Source: Callaeas wilsoni
Taxonomy: Eukaryota > Chordata > Aves > Passeriformes > Callaeidae
Assembly: GCA_013398955.1 (NCBI GenBank)
Contig: VWPU01004157.1
Span: forward strand, 1-64,000
Reading direction: 5' to 3'
Length of the DNA stretch: 64,000 bases
Made by a program: the position numbers and the translations under genes. Under the pieces are notes generated by a model that was given only the letters and a program-made list of their open reading frames with translations, searched no databases and was not told the DNA's origin. How positions within the stretch are numbered: the first letter of the stretch is position 1; each line of letters opens with the position of its first letter. Shown one piece after another: positions 21,001-35,800 of the stretch.

Positions 21001-24000
21001 AAATGTTCATTAGAAATTGATTTTAAAAGCTTTTGCACCCATATTGATAGAGGATAAAATATTAATTTAATTTCAATGTAGAAATTAACAGTATAAGGAT
21101 GTATATGATGATGATGATTTTTTTTTCTCACCAAACTGCAAATAAATCTTTGGTCTTAGGTAGGTTTTCTATTTGCCTGCATGAAAGAAAAAAAAATTCT
21201 ACCCTGACAGGATCATTCTTACCTTATTGTCAAGCTAAATTTAACATCTGTGGTTCAGCTTTTTTATCTAATGGACACACACTAGACAGACTGGCTTCTC
21301 AATAATACTATCATTTAAGAAAATGAAGTCTTTTATGTAGTGTATATTTTGAATTTGGATGGGTCAGATGAATAATATAATAACTGTTCCCTTTTAATTT
21401 CACCTAGAAGGTCCTGACTATCTACCACAAAGTGTCGCCGGCCACACATATTATTTTTCGTCTTTGGCACCATGCCTGCAATCTTGCAATACAACATGTC
21501 AAGAAGAATTTTGGCCTGAATTGTGGAACAAAGTAGAGGTAGACAGGCATTTAAAAATAGATTTGATTTGCTGTATTTTGCAAGCTTTCTGAGGCAAAGT
21601 GATAAACCATACCAGCTTGAAGTAATGTGATGAGAGCACTCTTATCACTCTGCATATGCTTAACAATGTTTCACTGTCATGCTGCCCTTAAAAAGTGTTT
21701 ACAAAACAGAAAAAAACTATTAGTTTGATACAGACTTGTAATATCAGAAATGCTGAATCATGGATCCAAATAATCTATGTGTATAAAAGCATTACATGTT
21801 GAGTGAATTAATTGTATATTACCTGGAAATTTCCACAGGTTGCTGTTTTTCCCACTAATGCCTATATGAAAAGTTTAGAAGATATGTATTGGACTGGACT
21901 TTGTTGAATATTATGGATTTTTTTACTTTTTTTTTTCCCCAGAGCTAAAACAAATTTTTTTAAAAAATAATTCTTTATTTAAACAGTGTTTACTGAACTT
22001 TCCTTTTTCCATTTTGTAGTGTAAGATTTAAGTTTCGATGGAGAGTTTTGATAGCAAAACTCATAAGAAGGAAAATAAGATGCAACTTGATGAGTGAAAG
22101 GAAAACATTTAAACCAGTCTTTATTCTCCAAGACCAAAGTGCTTAACATTGGACTTGTTTTAGGAACACTAAATATGTATGAGGCAGACATAAAAAGACA
22201 CAATAAAATTACTTAGAAAGAAATCTTGAGATGAATTAATTGAACATACAAAACTTCATAGACACAAAGATTCATACTTCAGCATAACCAATACTAATAA
22301 TTTATATTCAAAAGAAATCCCACCCAAAGTGGGTTCAAATCAGCATTTTTGGATGGGGATTAGAAATGAATAACACATCATAGTCAAGTCTTTTCAAAAG
22401 AGAGACTCCATAAATTGAATACTTTATATTTTTCAGAGCTGAAAAATATGCAGTATAATATAATTGAAATAATAGAAGTCCTTTACGTTTTTCAGCATAT
22501 AAGTAAATTTATTAATTAGGAGCTGGTAGCAACAGACAGCTTTCTTTGAAACATGATGAAACTACATGAAGGTAACAAAACCTCCAGGTAAAAATGCAAT
22601 AAAATACAATAAGCTCTTATCTGATCAAAGCAGGATTGGCAGCCTTTATTTTTAGGGTGGGAGAAATATGTGGTAAGTGCTTCTTAAGAACAAATCCACA
22701 TACAACCTTCACAGAGAAGGATTGTGGGCTTTTTGATAATCTCACAGGGGGAATACTGAAAATCCCAATAGGCTGAAAAAATTAGGCCTCCTCAAAGGTG
22801 TTGTGAGAGAAGAAAGTAAAAGTAAAGTAGTTCATCCCAAGGAGAAAGAAAGAAAGAATGGTTGAGACAAAAGTCTGTTATTAGAGGATATGCTTTAAAA
22901 AGATGTCTTTCAAAGTCTAAAAAAATTTAAAATTAAAAAAATAAAAAATTAAAAACCAGATATATGCCTCTTTGATTCAAAACAATGCATCCTGTTTTCA
23001 ATTTCTAGTTATTAATGAAAAATTGAATCTTGAAACAGTATCAATTATGTATCAATTTCCTAAGTTTCAAACATACTTGCATTTTGTGAACTTTTCTTCA
23101 CTATTCATCTGTTAAACTCAAATACACTTTGTCTTTATGAGATTTTTTTAATAGTTAACTTGCCTTCGTTATTTATTAGACTGTTGATTTTTTTTCCCTG
23201 TTACTACACACTGAAAGGTGGAGTAAACCACAGGACATTGACCAGAATCTGGGTAAGCAGAAATGAACAGGAGTGGAAAAGGAAACTATTTCTTCCACAT
23301 CTTTCTTCCCTAATAAAACAGGAAAGTTCTAAGTGAATTCTTATTTAGGGGATACCATTGCACAGTTGATATTCTTTGCAACTTCATGCCCTAGTGATAA
23401 TAAGCTCAAGTGAGCCTGTAGTGATGGCTAGATCTCTTACTCTATCGATTGCCTCATCCCATGAGTTCATAGTCTTGATCAGAAATGTCCTTATAGCTGC
23501 TTTATTGCAGAAGTCAGGGAGTGTCCTTTTGCTTTCTCTTAGCATCCAGACTGCCAGACTTTCTAGTTTAGAGCATGTTGTAACCTCTGATATATACAGA
23601 GATTCTCGCTTCGTTTGGCTTGTTGAATAATTCTTCACCATATGCTGAAGCTTTAGCAAAAGCTGAAGAAAGCTGGAATGTTCTTTGAGGAGATAGGAGA
23701 TGCTGGAACGAACACCCTCAGAGTGATGACTGAACAGTGCACTAGTTGTTGATCAGTTTCTAAAATAATTTAGCCACTTGTTCTGTAACATCTTGTGTAA
23801 GTCACAGAAGCCTTTACCTTCATAGGAGAGTTCAGAGATACTAAATCAATTGATTCCTTCACTGATCACATAATTAAATCTGTACATTTTCAATCCTTCT
23901 TAATATATTTAAAGTATGCAAGATACAAATGTAGAGCAGAAAATGAATGAGTACTAATAACGGAGGAATTACTATGTCTAGTAAACTGAAAGGAGCACAG

Positions 24001-27000
24001 GCTGTGCTGGTGAAGTGTATTTGAAAGAAGACTGTCTTGCACAGATAACACTCTATGAACAGATCTTTAAAGGTTTCTAATTAAGTCCTTTTCTAACCTT
24101 GATAAAAATATTGAATTCTTTAATCACCGTTGGGTTTTTCTTTTTCATTGAGAGGTGCATAAATATAATCTCAGATTTCTGTGAATGCATTTCAGTGTAC
24201 AATTTTGCTATTTCCTACAAATAACCTGTGGCTGGAACTGCAAATGCCCCTTGTTTGGTCTCAAGGTTATGTATTATCAGGTTGCTAAGGAAAAATAAAA
24301 AGGAAAACAACAAAAGCACAATGGTATTGCTCTCAGAAAGCTGTCTTCTTGAACAAGCAATGGCAATATACTTTAAAATCAATGGGTTTAGATTTTTTTC
24401 CTTTTTAAAATCATTTAGAAGCGTTGACTATGAGTTTGTAAGCTGGTTGGAGGAGCTGTTCACGCATTTATCACATTCTTGTCTGGTACTAATAGGGACT
24501 GGAGAAGCAGTAAGCAAATCTAGGAATGTTTGATGTCAGTGCTCTTGAAATGAACCAGGACTTTGATCTAAACCCTGAGCCTTTAACAGGGATTAATATT
24601 AAAATGACGTGCTGAGGGAAAGTTGTATGATTTCTCTAGTTATGATACAACATGGTCAGTATTTCAATATATGTATTAACGACACTACAAGCAGTTAATA
24701 TACCAGTGAGGTCAAATTATAGCTATGGACTTTCCTAAGACATGGCCTTACCCTGTGGGACAGAATGCTTCCTGATGCTGAGGACTGGCTTCTGGCTTCT
24801 CTTACCTGCAGTTCCTGACACTGCTTGACTGGTTGGGAGCTTTCAGCAGAGTCAAGATGTTCTTTAGATCAAATCATCAGCAATATTTCCTAGTATAGTC
24901 TGTCTGCTTTTCATTTTGTTCACTAAGGAGATGTGAATGTAATCCATTTTGTAATGATGTTTTTGAAATCGTTCTTCTAGAGCTAGCTGTTTGTCCAAGA
25001 TACACAACCATTAGCTAATCTTGTTTTGATTTAATAATTCTCATGACTTCACCAAGCTGGTAGAGATAAAACTTTTTTTTGCAGTCTAAGGATGATATCC
25101 CCTTCCTCTTCCTCACACTTTTTTTCATCAGCCATGAAACGCTTTGACCTGAAGAATTAGCCCCTGAGGAACATAGCCAGCCTGCCCCTTCAGTCAGTAA
25201 CAGGAAAATGCTGGGACATTTCCAACCCCCCTACAGTGGAAGAGGCCTCCAGTGGGACCAGTTGCAGCATGCGATGAGGGGGTTGTTCCACTCTAGGCTC
25301 TAAAAAATAGATCTCTGAATGAAAAAATAACTTAGCTTTCTAAATCATTAGATGGCTTAATTAGAAGTAGAAAAGTTTTCCAACATTTCTATTCAAATAT
25401 GCCTTGATTCTTTTACTCGGAAACCAGTTACTTAAATCTGATGAGCTTTCTTAGATATAGATACCTTTCCACAAAGAAAGGGATTGATGCCACCACATTA
25501 TCTCATGTGCCTTCCAGAAGAAGTTATCAGATGATGAAATCTGAGTTGCTACTGTCCTGTGAGGCAAACATAGAGGTAGTAAAAATATTCAAAAATTGCA
25601 GCACTTAACCAGTCATCCTCTGCCTTCTTTTCTACTTTTTATGGCATATGAGCTTAAATGAGGTTTTTCACCGTCCTGCTTTTCCTGCAGTTGCATGTCA
25701 ACTTTGTGTTTTTGCTGCTCAAGAAAGGGGCAAGCATTTCCTTCTCACAAGTGAGCATATCAACCTACTTGAATTTTTTTCTACTACAGCAGAAGGCTGT
25801 GGAATTTATGCACAGGAGTTAGCAACAGCCCTGTTTTCTTAAGTTATTTTTGCTACTAGCTGTACTTATTATTGCCTGGGCTTTTTACAGTGTATATAAA
25901 ATAACTTACTTTTTGTCAAGTCATTGTCAGTTCTAAAGCACTCAATGTAGTAAAATGTAAGTGCTGTATTTCTTGTGGATTTACAGAGTTTCAGCCTTTC
26001 TACCTTTGGTACAAGTCAACAAGGACTTCTTGCCTGGGATGTGGTTTTAAAAGAGTGGATTACTCTTTTGAAAAGCTTTGATCACTGCAGTCATATTGTT
26101 GAACCTTTTATCTTGCTGGTACATTGATTTTAGCCAAAGATTGCCTTTCATGAAACTCTGAACTTTAAAAGAACCTCAGTTTCAAGGAAAAATATTCTGT
26201 GAAACATCTGAAGGCTCAGGTTTGATCTTTTTATGTGCATATTACTTCTGACTTATTTTCTGTGGGATAGTTGTATAATGCTTGTGCTTCTAAAATGTGA
26301 ATTATTCACTACCAGTATGGAAAAATGGTGAGAATTTAAAAGTGTATGTAAATAATCACATAATTCTGACTTTCAGTTGTGAAAGCTTTTTTTGTTAGTT
26401 AATTGGGCAAACTGTCTATGTCTTGATGTTATTATAGATATTGAAACACATAATTCAAGGGTTGAATATGTGTCATATGCAACCTTAAATTGTTTTTCTT
26501 GATGTCTGTTATTCTTTGGTATTCTCTAGAAATTTCTCAACTGGACCACATAAAACAACTTATATAATTTTTAAAATGTGTTGAAAGAAATGCAAGGAAA
26601 TTTATGTTTGCCTGGAAAGCAGGACAAAGAAAGGTTTTGAGTGTGTATTACAAGCATTATTACTATACTGGATAATTTCTAGTATATGTGGGATATTAAC
26701 TAAATAGACATAAGATAAGAAAACATATTTGAATTCTGTGACTCCACTCTAATCTTGTGGGTGTTTCTGAGTTTGTAGCACTAAATTTCATGCCTCTGGT
26801 ACTGTCTAACTATTAGTCTTACTGTGTAAATTCTAGCAGAACATAAAATGGCAGGAGAAAGCCTTCACATTCATTTTTCTTTCCACACAAAGTAAATCTG
26901 AACCAAGTCCTTCTGCAAAGGCACTCCAAGATTGCAACTACAAGATGAGGTCTGGCAACCTCATCTGAACAGCCAGCAAGGAAAGAAAATATCTGTGTTT

Positions 27001-28318
27001 AAGTAGGCAATGCACTAAGTCAAGGTCAGTCTGTTCTCCCAGAGCACTTCTGTATCGACACTTATGTTCCCTCTAAAAGCTGTATCTCAGAAGTTTTCAT
27101 TTTAGGAAATATTCCCAAATGGTAGCTAAATGTGAGAAGTATATAGAGCTTTCTGGAGCACTGGAGCTTTACAACCTATACCAAAGCATGTACAAATGAA
27201 TGTCTTGATTTAATATTTATGTATAAATTCATATTCTTGAGATTTTGTTTTCTAAGAGTGTCTTAAATCTTTTATATTTACTCGTGTCTAGAATTAAAGG
27301 AAAACGATACAGTATTGCTTTACATTTCAATTGTCTAAGGTTCCCTTAGTAATGCTGGACATAAACTGTTTGAACAGAGGGAAAAATAAAACTTTATGCC
27401 ACATCTAAGTCTTGTTGTTAAGCTGTGTCGGTTTCTTCATTAGAATTAATATGTAAGAATTAAGATAAATTTTCCCTATCTTAATTGGATAAGAATCTAT
27501 AAAAAAATGCATGATTCTAAATACAGTTGAGACATCGATTTCTCCCATTGTCTTTCAACAATCTGTGGGACTAAAATTTGGGTAGCAATTGAAAGGAGAT
27601 GGATCATCTGTCTTGTAACTGTGAAAAAAAAAATTAAATGCAGCCAAAGTTTTTTTTTTTAAATTTACAGCTGATAGTCTCCTTTTTTTGGTGGAATAGT
27701 AAAAATCAGTTTTAATTAATTTATGAAGCCAGTAGAAGCCTTATTAGAGTGTTCCCACTCAAATAGCTCTTTAAAAAGTGGCTCTTACAATTACAAGATA
27801 CTCCTTACAGATGGAAATATTGGTTGTTTTCTATGTTCATTTTGATATAATTTGGTCTTCCAGTCTCACACTCTGAGCAGTTAAAGTTGCAAAAGCCAGT
27901 GTATTGCTAAGCAGTACATGCTTCCCTAACTCCTTCTTTATCTTTGTGTACATTTGTTTGCTTTCTACATTTAATGTCAGGCTCAATAACCCTGTTTTTG
28001 TCAGGAGGTATTCCAGTGTTCACTAGTGTTTTCCTGGGACTTTTTGGTTTGTCTGTGTTCTTCACTCACTTTACATTCGTGTCTGCAGGTTTGTTTTCTG
28101 TGTATTGTATTTGTAACAAATTCATTCATTTCTGCAAATATGAGGTGTAGGTTAGTTTGTCAGATTATTTTTTTAGGCATTAGCTGTTTAAAAAAATAAA
28201 GTCTTTTAACTCTGTGAAAGCCCATGAACATATGAAATCTCTGGCAAACTCATGTTAAATAATTTTCAAGTCATAGGATTTTGCCTGTTAACTGTGCCAG
28301 CATTTAATTTCTTCTTAG
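21001..28318. other. Non-coding AT-rich sequence
   Basis: Over 7 kb without a recognised gene or interspersed repeat. There is low-complexity A/T sequence at 22918-22957. Frames such as 23376-23630 (+), 23384-23659 (-) and 24228-24533 (+) overlap one another or lack any domain. I see no splice-flanked exon pattern. Confidence 0.5.
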
Positions 28319-28450
28319 TTACAGAATCACAGAATATTCTGAATTGGTATCATCAGGTCCAACTGTAAAGTGCATGGGCCATGTGGGGATCAAGCCCTCC
28401 ACCTTGATGTTATCAGCACCATTGCTAACCAACTGAGCTAAATATTGCCT
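28319..28450 (-). mobile_element. tRNA-Ile-derived SINE with CR1-like tail
   Basis: On the minus strand the head (28449 to 28373) follows a tRNA-Ile gene. The A box TAGCTCAGTTGG is the complement of 28429-28440, then comes the anticodon-arm stretch 'GTGCTGATAAC', then a B box GGGCTTGATCC (complement of 28387-28397), then an acceptor-like CCCACATGGCCCA. The tail (28362 to 28319) is a CR1-like 3' end, 'CCAATTCAGAATATTCTG' then 'TGATTCTGTAAC'. This tRNA-Ile head plus CR1 tail is the architecture of TguSINE1-type elements of passerines, which are thought to be moved by CR1 machinery. The anticodon-region change (AAT to GAT), the B-box change and arm mismatches show it is not a working tRNA gene. 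Confidence 0.85.
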
Positions 28451-29769
28451 AGTCCTATAGACACCCACGTTTAGCTGAGGTGCACTAAATCTAGGAATCA
28501 AGCATTCATTTCAAGCCAGTCTTGTAAGCACACTCAGTTATATAAGCAGTAGAGATAGGAAAGATTTTCTATAGAAATTAATCTCACTTCTCTAGAACCA
28601 TATCTTCAGATGGATGGGATAGTATTCCTGGAGATGCTGTCATAGGTGCATATCTTGCAATAGAAGCAACAGCTATATTTGGGTTTTGTGCCCTAATCCA
28701 CATTCGGTTTGCAGAGCCAAATTCCTGATTTCCAGAACTATAAGATAGGTGACTCCTATAGAACTTTAATAGATATTTTTCCCTGCTTAGCCTAGGAAAA
28801 TGTATTCAGTAGCCATCAGCCTAAAGTATCACACAATTAATCTTTCACTACAATAATTCACAGTCAGTATGCAGATAAATAAGAATGTTAAAAAAGAGTT
28901 TAAAAGTGTTGCAAAAATGTTGAAAGTTTAAAAAAATCTTTACTACAGATATTATTGAGCTGTACTCAGATTCAAAATGCTGATGCCAGACTTGGAGAAA
29001 GATGTGGAGCAGCCAGGTGTAATGAAGTGGAGGCAATGTTTTGCTGCTTTTTTAATGCCTAGATTTGTTAGTAGTGAAACATAATGATTAATTCTAGTCA
29101 ATTCCTCACTCTACTTCTCTTAGCAGTGATTTCAAATATGTTAGATTTTGTTGTTTGGCAACTCCTGAATACTCAATATTTCCATTGTTACTGGACACAA
29201 ATTTATGGGGCAGGGAGGAGCTAAAAAGGCTATAGAGCATTTTTATTATTGTTTAGCACAGTGCATGTGACTAAGAAAAGACTCTCGGCCTCAGCCCCAT
29301 TCATCCAGACTGTGGCCTTTTCACCTTCATAAAATATTTGTAAGTTGTTTTATTGTGTACTCAAGATTTCTAGGCCAATTATTTCCAGGAAAGCATATTT
29401 TAAGTCAGAATCCAGAAAGCACTGTCAGAGCATAAGCTTCCTGTACCCTAAACCCACCCACTAAATTCTTCTGCTGCTAAAAGTCTGAAACAGTTGGACA
29501 CTGCACACCTATGGACAACTGAGGCTAATATCCCCAGCTGCTAAGGAGCCAGCTCCCAAAGCACTGCTGAACAGATCTCCTGGTGAGCATGGTGAATAGG
29601 GCAACCCTCTAATGTATGTGATCTGGGAATGCACCTGGCCTCCATGGTGTTTCCCATCTACAGCCGGATGGGGTGGAGGGGACCAGAGCCATGGTGTGGG
29701 GAAGCTCATACCCACAGCTGTCCTGTTTCCCTTCATCTGCTTAACACTAATTGCAAACATGTCCTTTTT

Positions 29770-29791
29770 CCTTCTACCTTAAGGTAGAAGG
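29770..29791. repeat. Perfect 22-bp palindrome
   Basis: CCTTCTACCTT (29770-29780) is followed directly by its exact reverse complement AAGGTAGAAGG (29781-29791), with no spacer. Symmetry breaks at T29769 against G29792. No transposon context is apparent. Confidence 0.88.
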
Positions 29792-32766
29792 GAGGGTTCT
29801 TCAAAGGACTCCTTTTCAAGGAGATATGAGGGAATTTTAGGTGTGAATTCTTAAAAAGCTTTTTGTAATTTTATTGACAGCACGCTCCTGGAACATCTTT
29901 GAAAATACAGCTGTATTCTCTTCATGTGTAACAAGAGAACCAATTTTTGAAACAAGGATGTTTTGGGGGGAAAATGTGGGCTCAAAGAGTTTTCTCCTTA
30001 ATTTTGTAAAATTGTTAAGGATTTTCTGTTTAAAAAATAATTCTACAACAGTCATTAGCACACCATACTGTTTATATTTAAGCTTTCTGAAGGTTTTAAA
30101 CTCTTTGATGTGAAGGTTATATTGTAATTGAATGCATGTGCACAGTATATACTGAAGGAAATTTGAACTCTGCCTACAAAGGAATTGCATTTTTAAGCAT
30201 TTCTTGCAAGAGTGAGCTAGGACTGTGATGTTATTCAGAGTCACACTACTTTATTTAAACTCAGATACCAAATCGATGAAATCTCCATCACAATTCTAAG
30301 CAAATCTTGAACCCAGGCAAGTAGCAAAACTAAAGTCCAGTAAGAAAATGCCCTAAGTGGAAAAATTCTACTGCTGTTGAAATGTTAACAGTAGGAAGAG
30401 TTACAGATCATGAATTTGTTTGTCTTGACAAGCAACTGCTGCCAGTAAAAACAAGACAGAAAAGCAGTGCTTTGACTGACTGAAGCTGACCTCTGTCAGT
30501 TACTTTGTCAGAGAAAAAATGGCAAAATGTCACTGTGATCATGAATAGGCTCATAAATACTCAAATCTCCACCTCGTATTTTGGAATACTTGGATTTCAA
30601 ACACATCTGAATTAGTTTGGTAAAAGTGAGTTGTGCTGATTTGTTGGCAAAGGAGTTCATTACTATATTATGCAAAACCACTAGAGCAAATGTATGTGAA
30701 TGTTTCCGGAGGTCCTCAAAAGGTTAAATGTTATACCGTGATGGCAGCAGCTGGGGAGACAAGTCTGAATTTGTGCACAGTATACAGTCTCAACTCTGTT
30801 CGCAAATTTATCCCACTGTAGGGTGCAAGGCATCAGGTGTGCATACAGCTCCATTGCTGTCTGGCTGTGGGAACACTTCCCCAGTCATCCGGTGCTTCAG
30901 CAGAGTTCATCAAAGCCGTTATTTCTACATATGAGGAAAGGAAGAAAAGCAAAGCTGAAAGCAATGGGAAGCCTGTCACTGAGTTTGTCTGCATCACACC
31001 ATCCGTGTGAACTCAGTGTGTCAAGAGTCCCAGGGAAGCGGGCAAAGAGGCAGAGTCTTTTTACCTCTCCACAGAGGGGGCTACTGCCTGCAGGAGAGGT
31101 TGAACTACTGAGGAGGGGATTAACCCTCACAGTGTGAGGATATTTGGATCAGAATGGCAGCAGGTTAGGCTATTGGATCAGGTATGTGGGGAGTGAATGA
31201 GTCTCTTTGCCAGAGCATAACAGAAAAAATTGTTTGGAAGGTTACAATAATTTTGCAGTGTTAAAAGCCTAAAAATATGACTATTATTCACCAGTAGAAA
31301 AACACTGTTCAGAGTAAAGGTTGTCTTATTTTGAGAGAATTTCATAACACACCAGTGAGGTTATTAATGTGTAGTTTTTGGCAGGATACAAAGGGCTTTG
31401 AGTTTTAACAATTTGCAAAACAATCTGATGTGCTAAAACAGTTATGAAATACAAGTCAATGTAGATGGTCTTTAACAACACAGTATGACTTTTAGACAAA
31501 ATTTGCTTTAAAATATCACTGCAATACAAGTGGATCTTAGTGGCATTTTTATTCTGAAACTGCCTACTGACTTATGCATATGCAGGCATATATGTTTACA
31601 AAGAAATCCCAACAGACTAAGCAACTACCTCCTTACACTACAGGAAAAAGAAGAAAGGTATAAGAATATGCTGATAACAAAGAAGAGAGGTTTAAGAAGT
31701 GCATTTGTAAGGAGCTTTACTGGATTTTTAACCATATGGCATAAGAATTTCCAAATAAATTTTAGTTTTCTATCAAGCCTTCTAGCAAATTAGTATTGTG
31801 TCTGAAATAAATAGACGTATAATCTGATTCGGCAGTCAATTTTGCAGTGCTAAAAGTACAAACAAAAACCAAAGGACCAAAAGATCCCCACGCTTGTTGT
31901 TTCTCTTGCTACAAACACCAAATAGAATAGCAAAAAAATTGCTTAATGAATTGTTGAAATACATTGTGACATTTCTGAAAATCACATCCAAAAAGTGTGT
32001 ACATTTGCTAGCTGTAAGTGAACCATATACATACTAAATACTTACTAGATACACATACATACATACATTACTGTAAACAGTAGATGCTATGGTACATGCT
32101 TTCTTTTCTGAAACTGGGTTGGAACCTTACCTTTGGAATTAATGCAAAGCCTCCACACAAAACAAGCAGTCTTGTTAAACAGATGTCACCTTCGAAAAGT
32201 AAGGATTAAGTCTTACAGAGATACTTTGCTATATCTTCGTCAGTTTCTGTGTTAATTCAGGAAGACTACTGTGGAGATTATAAGAAATGAAGAGGCATGC
32301 TCAGGTTATGTGTATTCTGGTTTCTGCCTTGATGAATGCAGTGCTAATTGCTTCCTAAAGATGCAGCAATTAATGTGTTACCACTTTCCAATGTACAAAG
32401 CCACATAAAAGAGAGCCAAGAAAAGTCTGGAAAAACCTGGAACTCATTGATAAGGACCATCTTTGCATTCAAATTACTTTTCTTAAAAAACTGTTTACAT
32501 CTGTGTGCCTAGCTATTATAAGCAGTTAATCTCTTAAGAACAAAGGTTGTTATAATTTTAATTTGATGAAATTAATATTTATTGTATTACATAATCTTAT
32601 ATGTAAAGAACAACATAGAATAGCATATATCTGAGATGTTACTCATCTGCTCACATAAAAATATCACCTGTCTATTTTTGTATGAGGGACAACGTCAGTG
32701 GAAGAGGTGTGCTACCTGGCAAGTGATTGGTAGGCAAAGGATATCTTAATTGAAGAATAGTAAATG

Positions 32767-32814
32767 GAAAAAAATGGGAAAGACTAAGAGGAAAAAAATG
32801 GGAAAGACTAAGAG
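32767..32814. repeat. 24-bp tandem duplication, two identical copies
   Basis: Copies at 32767-32790 and 32791-32814 are identical. Each starts G, seven A, TGGG and ends AGACTAAGAG. Identity suggests a recent slippage duplication. Confidence 0.92.
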
Positions 32815-35800
32815 GAAATGCACAAAAGGTGAAGAGGGAGCACACTTATCTCCGAGGATGCGAGGAATAGATATATGGGTATATAGCTACTGAAAATCAT
32901 AAAAAAATTACATGCATGTTCATAAGGAGAAACAAAATATTCACTTTCAGTCTGTATTTTTTTCTGCAGAATTTTTATCTGTTTATTGGTTTTTTCTATT
33001 CATAGTAGCTAAGAAAATGAAGAGGGTAAAAAAACCAAAATCGATATTCATTTAGATGTATGCGTTTTGTTTCCATGAAAAATGCAGCAGATGTATCAAT
33101 AAACATGCTGAAGGTTGTAAGGATTATAAATACAATTTTATAAGTAACTTGATTTTGAATGAAGTTTATAAGATCTAGAGATCATTGTAACCCCTTGTAT
33201 CCTCAAAAATAATCAAAATAAGCATACTGGAACTTCTAATATTTGACCCGTAGGCTTATTTTCAGAAATAATGAGTTGAGTTTTCCCAGCTTTTATTTAG
33301 TTTACCTGGCACTCATTACAGAACTGAATTTAATAGAAGAATACAGATGGAAAGAGAGAAAGGACAGAAAAATCGTAAAAATCCTAGAATAGATTCCAAA
33401 ACTGATTAATCATGTGCTTTTTTAAAACTAAATATTATTATCTTACTTGCTGTACCAGGTCAAGTTCTTTTGTTCCTTCACATATCCATTGAGAGTGTAT
33501 GATTCTAGCAGGACGGAGAAGTAATGTATCAGATGAGAAGACGGGGAAGAAGTTTTTGTCAGATACAGCTGGTTTCATGAAATAGAATCTGTGTGTCTGA
33601 ACAGGAGATTAATTTTATGAGTGGCATCTACCTGGGGCTGTCTTGTCTGACATGACAGAAACTGTAGAAGGAGATGTGTGAAAAGATAAGACCAAAACAT
33701 CAGGCCATGTAAATGTCATAGTGGTTATGCATCACACATTCCATCATGGGAAATTAAAAGGTTAATGACAATCCCTGTTTTCCAAAACAATACGCTTTCC
33801 AATTTTAAAATGTTTTTGTCAGCAAAGGGAAAACAATGTCTAGGGGAACATGGGAGAAAACAATAAACCCTTCTAACATCTGTTCTGGTTTTCACTCGTG
33901 AAATAAGCCCAGGAAGATGAAACGGATTTGAGAATATTTGCTGGGTGTGCTCTACTACGGCTCAACCTCAAGGGCACAGTAAACTTAGAACAAGTGCTTA
34001 GAAACAGATCAAAGATCCAATGAATTATTTTGCATTTTTAACCTCTGACCAAAACACCATATCCTGAATACTGTTGCTGTTAATTGGAGAGCTTAAAAGA
34101 TAAGTAGCATACAGGGACAACCATTGCCATAGGAAAGTAAAACTGTGTGATTAATTATGGCATATTCCCTTGTCTATTCAATATGTTTATGTAAAACTTT
34201 TTTTATTCTTTCAGGAATCATATTAGAACTTTTCCCCTATTGAGTAATATTTAAATTCATGAATATGCAAATTTAAAAGGTGAAAATGTGCATAAATATC
34301 TATTGAGCTTATTGCTACATATAAAAATTAAACACAAATGTCAGTGAAAGTTGTTCACTTATATTTTTCACAGTTTAGTGGCAAAATTTAAGTTTATTTT
34401 GAAATCTAGGTCCATTTTGAAGAGATAATACTTAAGCAACTCCATTTTCAATTTACACACTGGTCTATAACCCAATGATATTTCTTTAAAGTTCATTGAA
34501 AAGTCAATGTGTTCTTTTCAGTCTGTCTTGAATAATAAGATGGCTCTGGATCAAGTTTGCTGTCTGCTAACTGTTGATGATCGAATGATTTGTATAAATT
34601 GATACAAAATACTTTGAATTATATGTATTCAGTTTGATGACATTTTTTATTATTTTCTCATGTTTTGGTGACTAGTTACTAAAATATGTGAAATTCTTTC
34701 TAATGATATAACAAACTTAACAAAACAGGAAAAAAGGTGCTACTGAATTATAATTCCATGAACTGAAATTGAAATGCATATCAGTTCAGCGCATTTCAAC
34801 AACGAAGTACAACTGAATAGTGGATAAATGTTTTTATTTGCATGTATAATGGTTTCCTTAAACAATACCAATGATCCTACTTTATACATATGAAAATCCT
34901 AGGATATGAATTTGATTGAAGTAATTACGCTTTTGTAATTTAAATTAATAACCTTAAATCCTGTATTTTGTATATTGACAAGTCTGTGTCTCTGACCAGC
35001 TTGCTCTTCTTTCTATTGGTTCAACCATATACTCAGTGAAGTGGAACTAAGAACTTGAAATTCACTCAAAATTACAGGATACATTTATAAGCAGTCACCC
35101 GGTAGTAAGAAAGTGTTATAATCCACAAAAATCTACATTTTACCCTATTACTGGATTTAAAAGGAAATATATAAAAGAAGATGATTCCTTTTAAAGCTAA
35201 TTGTGGTCTTTGTTGTTTTTATTAAAAGGAAAGCCTTTTGATTGTCATACCTGAGTATAAGATCCATAGCTTTCGATTCAGAAGAAATTCTGATCATAAA
35301 TACTATTAGCATCAAAATATGACTTCTATGCCTATATTTTTCTTTTCCCAGCCTTTTGGTCTTACCTTTTTACTGTATATATGGTGATGTACATTTATAC
35401 CTTTTAGTTTGGTCTTTCATGGCAAATATAACAATTTTAGAATTTGCAGTAACATTGTGTAAGAAAAAAAGACTAATACTCAGAGACTGACCTTTATTAA
35501 TTACCTGTAATTTGTCAGCTAGCACCTTAGGGTTTGGTTTGTTGGTTTGGGGTTTTTTTTAAATGAAAAAGTCTTGCTTAACGTAATCAGTAGCAATTAA
35601 AAGAATTACATATGGCATTTCCCTTTTTTTAGCATAAGGTCAAGGAAAAAAAAGGTGATGCCATTTCATTAAAATGTAAATATGTCAACTGAAATTTAGA
35701 TAATTGAGTATTAATGATTTAATTAACAGGATGAAACCTTCCTAAAAGCAAAGAGAAGATTCAATAATACCAATCTGAGCACAGGTAATAACTGATTTAA

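Noticed and set aside
28373..28449. Possible tRNA-Ile gene on the minus strand
   Set aside because: Anticodon-region, B-box and stem changes plus a CR1-like tail show a SINE head, not a working tRNA.
29837..30244. 135-residue minus-strand open frame
   Set aside because: Second longest frame outside the CR1 copies, after the one inside the LTR at 45,352, but it has no domain, an overlapping antisense frame and AT-driven composition. No splice or promoter context supports it.
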